Source of the DNA: an uncultured Chthonomonas sp.
GTDB taxonomy: Bacteria; Armatimonadota; Chthonomonadetes; Chthonomonadales; CAJBBX01
Length of the DNA: 11,023 nt
Reading direction: 5' to 3'
Assembly (NCBI GenBank): GCA_903886985.1
Contig: CAISOI010000953.1
Span: 1-11,023 of the forward strand
In this document: piece by piece, positions 7,401-11,023 of the stretch
Layout: each line of letters begins with the position of its first letter
How positions within the stretch are numbered: the stretch's first letter is position 1
Made by a program: the position numbers and the translations under genes
Notes under the pieces: generated by a model
The model's input: the letters and a program-made list of their open reading frames with translations, nothing else
The model's database searches: none
What the model was told of the DNA's origin: nothing

Positions 7401-8600
7401 TTGCACTACCTGTCCGCCATGAGTCTATTTGCAACTATAAGCGCGTCTGTTTTTGGTGTCCGTTTTTCACGTAAACAAAGCAATTCAAACGAAGTTCGCC
7501 CGGTCATCGTTGAAAATACGGGGACTGATTTGTTGCAGCTTGAAAATGCCGCCCTGCAGCGAGAAGTCGATACGCTATTGGAGTGGAGCGGATCGGCATT
7601 GCTTGTGGTATCCCAATCGGGGATCATCGAACAGGCAAATTCATCTGCTACGATGTGGCTGGCATTGCCTGGCACAACTCTGGCGGGTAAGTCGCTTCTT
7701 GAAGCAACTTTTTCAGACGAACTCTTTTCACTCTTTCGGAGTGCTTCCGATGGTAAAGTGATTCGAGATCAAGAAATTAGACCATCATTGAACGATCTCG
7801 TTCTGAATGTCTCTATCAAGGCTCTTTCTGAAGATTCGGTGCGCGGCCGACGATTTTTGATCGTGATGCAAAATATCACCGAAATTCGTAGATTAGAAAC
7901 TATCCGGAGAGATTTTGTAGCCAACGTTTCACATGAGCTACGCACACCGTTAGCTTCCATTCGCGCAATGGCTGAGACACTTCAGGATGGCGCACTGATG
8001 GATCCGGGAGTAGCGAACCGATTTCTCGGTACCATTGTTCATGAAACTGAGCGTCTGAAGCGTATTGCGGAAGACTTGCTCATTCTTGCCGATGCAGAGT
8101 CGCGACTACCAGAGAGGGAAAGATTCAATCTTACTCCTCTGATTGAAACTACCGTGAACAGATCTTTGCCACAGGCAGAAAAGCAGGGATTAGTCTTGAG
8201 TTGCGAACTAGAGAGTGAACTTTTCGTGTCTGCAAATCATGATCAAATGGAACAAGTGCTGGTAAATTTAGTTGACAACGCAATGAAATATACCTCTTCC
8301 GGCGGCCAGGTCACCGTGTGGGCTGGCAAGGTGGAAGACAGTGTTGTCGTGCGAGTGAGTGATACCGGAATTGGAATCATGAGCGCAGATATTGGTCGCA
8401 TATTTGAACGATTCTATCGCGTTGATAAGGGTCGTTCACGGGCATCCGGCGGAACCGGACTTGGGCTCTCCATTGTGAAGCACATTGTGGATTCACATAA
8501 CGGAACAGTCACCGTTGAGAGCGAGTTTAATCATGGTTCCACATTTACAGTTTTTATACCGCTGTTGAAAGTTAATGAGAATGAGTTTGACAAGAACTGA
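7401..8600 (+). CDS. phoR: Phosphate sensor histidine kinase, PhoR type
   Basis: The 399-aa kinase starts at TTG behind TGGAGA (7391-7396). An in-frame TAG at 7377 limits upstream extension, and ATG 7419 is too far from the RBS. Residues 4-20 are modestly hydrophobic and could be one membrane anchor, but there is no extracytoplasmic loop. Residues about 55-160 form a PAS domain (SALLVVSQSGIIEQANSSA). HisKA carries the H-box FVANVSHELRTPL with His178. The ATPase domain has the N-box VLVNLVDNAMKYT (Asn289/Asn293), G1 DTGIGI (321-326), an F-box around IFERFYR, and G2 GGTGLGLS (350-357). It should autophosphorylate His178 and transfer to Asp51 of the adjacent regulator. With no external sensor domain, the phosphate signal presumably arrives through Pst and PhoU. 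Adjacency to the regulator supports the PhoR call over a generic kinase. Confidence 0.9.
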   Translation: MHYLSAMSLFATISASVFGVRFSRKQSNSNEVRPVIVENTGTDLLQLENAALQREVDTLLEWSGSALLVVSQSGIIEQANSSATMWLALPGTTLAGKSLLEATFSDELFSLFRSASDGKVIRDQEIRPSLNDLVLNVSIKALSEDSVRGRRFLIVMQNITEIRRLETIRRDFVANVSHELRTPLASIRAMAETLQDGALMDPGVANRFLGTIVHETERLKRIAEDLLILADAESRLPERERFNLTPLIETTVNRSLPQAEKQGLVLSCELESELFVSANHDQMEQVLVNLVDNAMKYTSSGGQVTVWAGKVEDSVVVRVSDTGIGIMSADIGRIFERFYRVDKGRSRASGGTGLGLSIVKHIVDSHNGTVTVESEFNHGSTFTVFIPLLKVNENEFDKN

Positions 8601-9261
8601 TTTTGAAGTGCAATTGGATGAGATCAGAAGATCTCTATTGGAGATGGGTACTACTGTGGACACTATGGTCGCACAAGCGACCCAAGCTCTATCCGAACAG
8701 GATGTAGATCTAGCGGAACAGGTTATCGCCAATGATGATACTGTGGACGCCATGGACATCGAAATTGAAGCCGCCTGTATGCGATTGATCGCCCTGCAGG
8801 CTCCGGTTGCAAGAGACCTTCGCCTTTTGGGTACGGCCATCAAAGTGATTACAGACCTCGAAAGAATTGGGGATCACGCTGTTGATATCGCTAAGGTAGC
8901 CAGAAAGCTCTCAACCGACAGTTTCTTCAAACCATTGGTTGATCTCCCAAAGATGTCTCGAGCGGTTAGAGAAATGCTCCGTAACTCCATGTCAGCCTTT
9001 GTAAATCACGATCTTGCTCTTGTGGACAGAGTGGTTGAGGCGGATGATGAGATCGATACTCTCTTCCACAAACTGAGAGACGAACTCCACCAACACATGA
9101 GAAGCGATTCCGCTTTGGTAGTTCAGGCTTCGTACCTGTTGTTCGTCGCCCACTATTTAGAGCGCATCGCAGACCATACGGTAAATATCGCCGAACGGGT
9201 CTACTTTGCCGAAACGGGAAATCTTGCCCAATTGGCCTTGAGCCATAAGACAAAATCTTAG
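8575..9261 (+). CDS. phoU: Phosphate signalling regulator PhoU
   Basis: The 228-aa, all-helical protein contains the duplicated PhoU domain. Each half carries the metal-binding E-x-x-x-D motif: DLERIGDHAVDIA (Glu96, Asp100, Asp104) and YLERIADHTVNIAE (Glu196, Asp200, Asn204). The N-terminus (FEVQLDEIRRSLLEMGTTVDTMV) is also typical. In other bacteria PhoU sits between PstB and PhoR, and keeps PhoR in its inhibitory state when phosphate is plentiful. The start is ATG 8575 or ATG 8581. Either overlaps the end of phoR (by 26 or 20 nt), which suggests translational coupling and fixed stoichiometry with the kinase. Asn204 replaces Asp at the third position of the second motif, a common variation. 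It ends the operon as visible here. Confidence 0.95.
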   Translation: MRMSLTRTDFEVQLDEIRRSLLEMGTTVDTMVAQATQALSEQDVDLAEQVIANDDTVDAMDIEIEAACMRLIALQAPVARDLRLLGTAIKVITDLERIGDHAVDIAKVARKLSTDSFFKPLVDLPKMSRAVREMLRNSMSAFVNHDLALVDRVVEADDEIDTLFHKLRDELHQHMRSDSALVVQASYLLFVAHYLERIADHTVNIAERVYFAETGNLAQLALSHKTKS

Positions 9262-9705
9262 GGCACAATGCTCTCCATATTCTCAACGTATGGCTTTCAC
9301 CTTCATACGATTCATCAGGGCGGCTCGCAGCAGTAGTCTATCTCAAGGGTCAATCTCTTAAAAATAACATTGCGAATTGGTGGCTGTTTGGAATTAAAAA
9401 GTTTCAGTGCTTCGGGAGAGGATGAATTCGCTCCGAGGACTGAAACAGGGAAAAGCCTCGGAGCGACTATAGGGCAATTGTTAGATGTAGACCACCGCTG
9501 TTTCCAAACGGGTAAGGAATTCCTCTGGCCACCAACTAACGAGAGTTTAGTACATCATCTATCAACAAATTATCAGCATAAGGAATGAATCTGTCCTACA
9601 GACGGTGAATATAGAAAATATCTTTAAGTTGTGTTACTGCTGGAAGTTTTGCTTTAGTATGATTACAAGTCGTAGTCAATAGAATTTTCTTGGTATGGCA
9701 ACAAA
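9262..9705. other. 444-bp gap between phoU and the BTAD gene, no convincing gene
   Basis: No protein-coding gene is supported here. It contains the structured-RNA candidate (9377-9535). A 6-bp inverted repeat, CGTATG (9287-9292) with CATACG (9304-9309), lies after phoU but lacks a T-run, so it is a poor terminator. The part from 9560 to 9705 is AT-rich and probably carries the promoter of the regulator gene; TATGAT at 9658-9663 is a possible -10 without a good -35. No CTTAACA-type repeats were seen, so the Pho box is not duplicated here. Confidence 0.6.
9377..9535 (+). ncRNA. Candidate structured RNA with nested stems and a pseudoknot
   Basis: Four perfect complementarities organise this segment. 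P1 is TTGGTGGC (9377-9384) with GCCACCAA (9528-9535). P2 is GTTTGGAA (9386-9393) with TTCCAAAC (9502-9509). S1 is GTTTCAGT (9401-9408) with ACTGAAAC (9439-9446). S2 is TCGCTCCGAGG (9428-9438) with CCTCGGAGCGA (9456-9466). S1 and S2 interleave as an H-type pseudoknot with no base between S2's 5' strand and S1's 3' strand. The loop facing S1, AGGGAAAAG (9447-9455), is purine-rich, as in known pseudoknots. T9385 can wobble with G on the opposite strand, favouring + strand transcription. I do not recognise the family; it does not match RNase P RNA, tmRNA, SRP RNA, 6S or the riboswitch signatures I know. It could be a free ncRNA or a leader element of the gene at 9706. Confidence 0.6.
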
Positions 9706-11023
9706 ATGTTCGTTCGAATACAGCTTCTCGGCGGCCTTTCGGTCCACTTTAACAATGGAACCGTAAAGAGCTTCCGAACCCGCAAAACAGCCAATCTCCT
9801 TGGTTATCTTGCGTACCACCTGACACAGGAACACCCTCGCCAGCGACTGGCGGAGTTCTTTTGGCCGGGTGACGAATTCGATGCCTCCAATGAGAACCTC
9901 AACCAGAGTCTCTATTCTATCCGCAAGCTACTCGAACCAGATGGCATTCCAGAAGGTCGCTTCCTTCAAAAGTCGCATCGGGGCGTTAACTTAAATCCCC
10001 AAGCTGTTATGACCGATGTGATCCTGTTTAGAAAATCCCTCGAGAATGCATGGAGACAGGAAGACAATCAGATCCGCTTGGACGCCTACTTACAGGCGCT
10101 CGAGCTATACACCGGCGAGTTGCTGCCTTCGTGTGACGATGATTGGGCGGAGCACGAACGTGCTCTTCTCCAAAGAGAACGAAGATCAGCCATCGAAGAG
10201 GTCGTCAAAATCTATATCAAACTTCGCAATCTCGATATGGCGGCAGAAAGCGCGCGTAAGATTGCAATACTCGAACCAGATCGGGAAGAGTGGCACTGGC
10301 AGGTCATCAACATCTACGCCAAGATGGGCAGATATGACACCGCTAAACTCTACTTCGAATCCGTTAGAAAACGATTCCAGCGCAACTATGGGCGACCACT
10401 TTCGCCGGGGTTCAAGAACCGTGTCCAAGAGCTTGGTATTTTAGGCTCGGTCCAAAATTCTGCCAGAAGTCGAGCCCCGGTAAGCAACCCCGGTCTGCGA
10501 CGCGTCAATGCCAGTTTTGAGAAGAGGAAAGTACCCAAGGCACTTATTCGTCCGGGCCTCTATACTTGGTCTGCAACATCCATTTACGGCCGAGAGAATG
10601 ATATCGTCTGGTTAATGGACACAGTTAATGAATCCAAAAAACGACGTCTGATTTCAATTACTGGATTTGGTGGAGTTGGCAAAACACGCTTGGCAAGCGA
10701 GGCTGCGCACCGGTTAGGCAAAATCTTCACGGGCAATATCGCTTTTGTCCAGCTCGGTGGTATTCATAGTTACGAGGATCTAGTCGGAGCTCTGTTGAAT
10801 AGCCTCGGGCTGCGATCAGACATACGTCGCTCGGCGTTGGATCAGATCATAGAATTGGTGCAGATCAACCGAACCTTGATCATTTTCGATGGTGCAGAAC
10901 TCATTATCGAAGACGTACGCGGATTAATATCCTCTCTTATTGGTGCACATCCTCAAATTACCATCTGGGTCACTACAAGAATTCCGCTTTTGCTGGCTTC
11001 AGAAAAGGTCTACCAACTGCAAC
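9706..11023 (+). CDS. BTAD winged-helix / NB-ARC (STAND) regulator, 3' truncated by window
   Basis: An open frame of 439 codons runs from ATG 9706 to the right edge; an in-frame TAG at 9673 precedes it. Residues about 3-95 form an OmpR/SARP-type winged helix (FVRIQLLGGLSVHF, RTRKTANLLGYLAYH, NQSLYSIRKLLEPDG). Residues about 100-245 match the bacterial transcriptional activator domain (BTAD): DAYLQALELYTGELLP, WAEHERALLQRERR, LEPDREEWHWQVINIYAKMGRYDTA. An NB-ARC-like NTPase follows, with P-loop GFGGVGKT (320-327), Walker B LIIFD (391-395) and a TTR motif (423-425). This is the AfsR/SARP-like STAND architecture, where nucleotide binding gates DNA binding; C-terminal TPR-type repeats would be expected beyond the window. 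Target genes are unknown. No clear Shine-Dalgarno precedes the ATG. Confidence 0.9.
   Translation, partial: MFVRIQLLGGLSVHFNNGTVKSFRTRKTANLLGYLAYHLTQEHPRQRLAEFFWPGDEFDASNENLNQSLYSIRKLLEPDGIPEGRFLQKSHRGVNLNPQAVMTDVILFRKSLENAWRQEDNQIRLDAYLQALELYTGELLPSCDDDWAEHERALLQRERRSAIEEVVKIYIKLRNLDMAAESARKIAILEPDREEWHWQVINIYAKMGRYDTAKLYFESVRKRFQRNYGRPLSPGFKNRVQELGILGSVQNSARSRAPVSNPGLRRVNASFEKRKVPKALIRPGLYTWSATSIYGRENDIVWLMDTVNESKKRRLISITGFGGVGKTRLASEAAHRLGKIFTGNIAFVQLGGIHSYEDLVGALLNSLGLRSDIRRSALDQIIELVQINRTLIIFDGAELIIEDVRGLISSLIGAHPQITIWVTTRIPLLLASEKVYQLQ

Noticed and set aside
9287..9309. Terminator after phoU
   Set aside because: The CGTATG/CATACG inverted repeat is only 6 bp, AT-containing and not followed by a T-run. 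Not enough for a terminator call.
9377..9535. Known RNA families (RNase P RNA, tmRNA, SRP RNA, 6S, c-di-GMP or SAH riboswitch)
   Set aside because: The diagnostic conserved blocks of these families could not be found. Short resemblances (for example CCGAGG or CAGGGAAAAG) fall in positions that do not fit their folds.
9370..9588. 72-codon open frame starting at TTG 9370
   Set aside because: It has a TTG start without a ribosome binding site, no recognisable domain, and covers the interval whose long complementarities are better explained as RNA structure. Kept as non-coding.
10046..10444. 132-codon + strand open frame inside the BTAD regulator
   Set aside because: It is in a different frame from the BTAD coding sequence, which has clear domain motifs across the same bases. 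The product looks random.

Overview
The window is a nearly complete phosphate-starvation (Pho) locus on the + strand, from a diderm bacterium that is most likely an Armatimonadota or a close relative. I infer the organism from three things together: a porin with an N-terminal SLH domain and coiled coil, frequent TTG starts, and a BTAD/STAND-type regulator. Nothing in the window fixes the species.

Layout. 1-176 is the C-terminal end of a PiT-family (Pit) inorganic phosphate permease, followed by a plausible terminator. 177-470 is a regulatory region with four tandem 11-bp repeats (consensus about CTTAACA + 4 nt) that look like a PhoB/PhoP box. From there a co-directional cluster runs to 9261: an SLH/OprP-like porin, pstS, a hairpin plus T-run, a single-ORF PstC-PstA fusion, a small BON-domain lipoprotein, pstB, a phoB/phoP-type response regulator, a phoR-type kinase, and phoU. 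9262-9705 has no convincing gene, but it holds a compact set of long perfect complementarities, including an H-type pseudoknot, that looks like a structured RNA. From 9706 to the right edge is the N-terminal part of a BTAD winged-helix + NB-ARC/STAND regulator.

How it fits together. Phosphate would cross the outer membrane through the porin, be captured in the periplasm by PstS, and be imported by the PstCA-PstB ATPase. PhoU and the Pst transporter report phosphate status to PhoR. PhoR controls the response regulator, which presumably binds the 11-bp repeats in front of the porin. No second Pho box is seen in the other gene gaps, so one promoter may serve the whole cluster, with the pstS/pstC hairpin lowering expression of the distal genes.

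Most unusual points: the putative pseudoknotted RNA (about 9377-9535); the PstC-PstA fusion with an extra hydrophobic linker; the SLH-anchored porin heading a pst operon; and the BON lipoprotein embedded between pstA and pstB.
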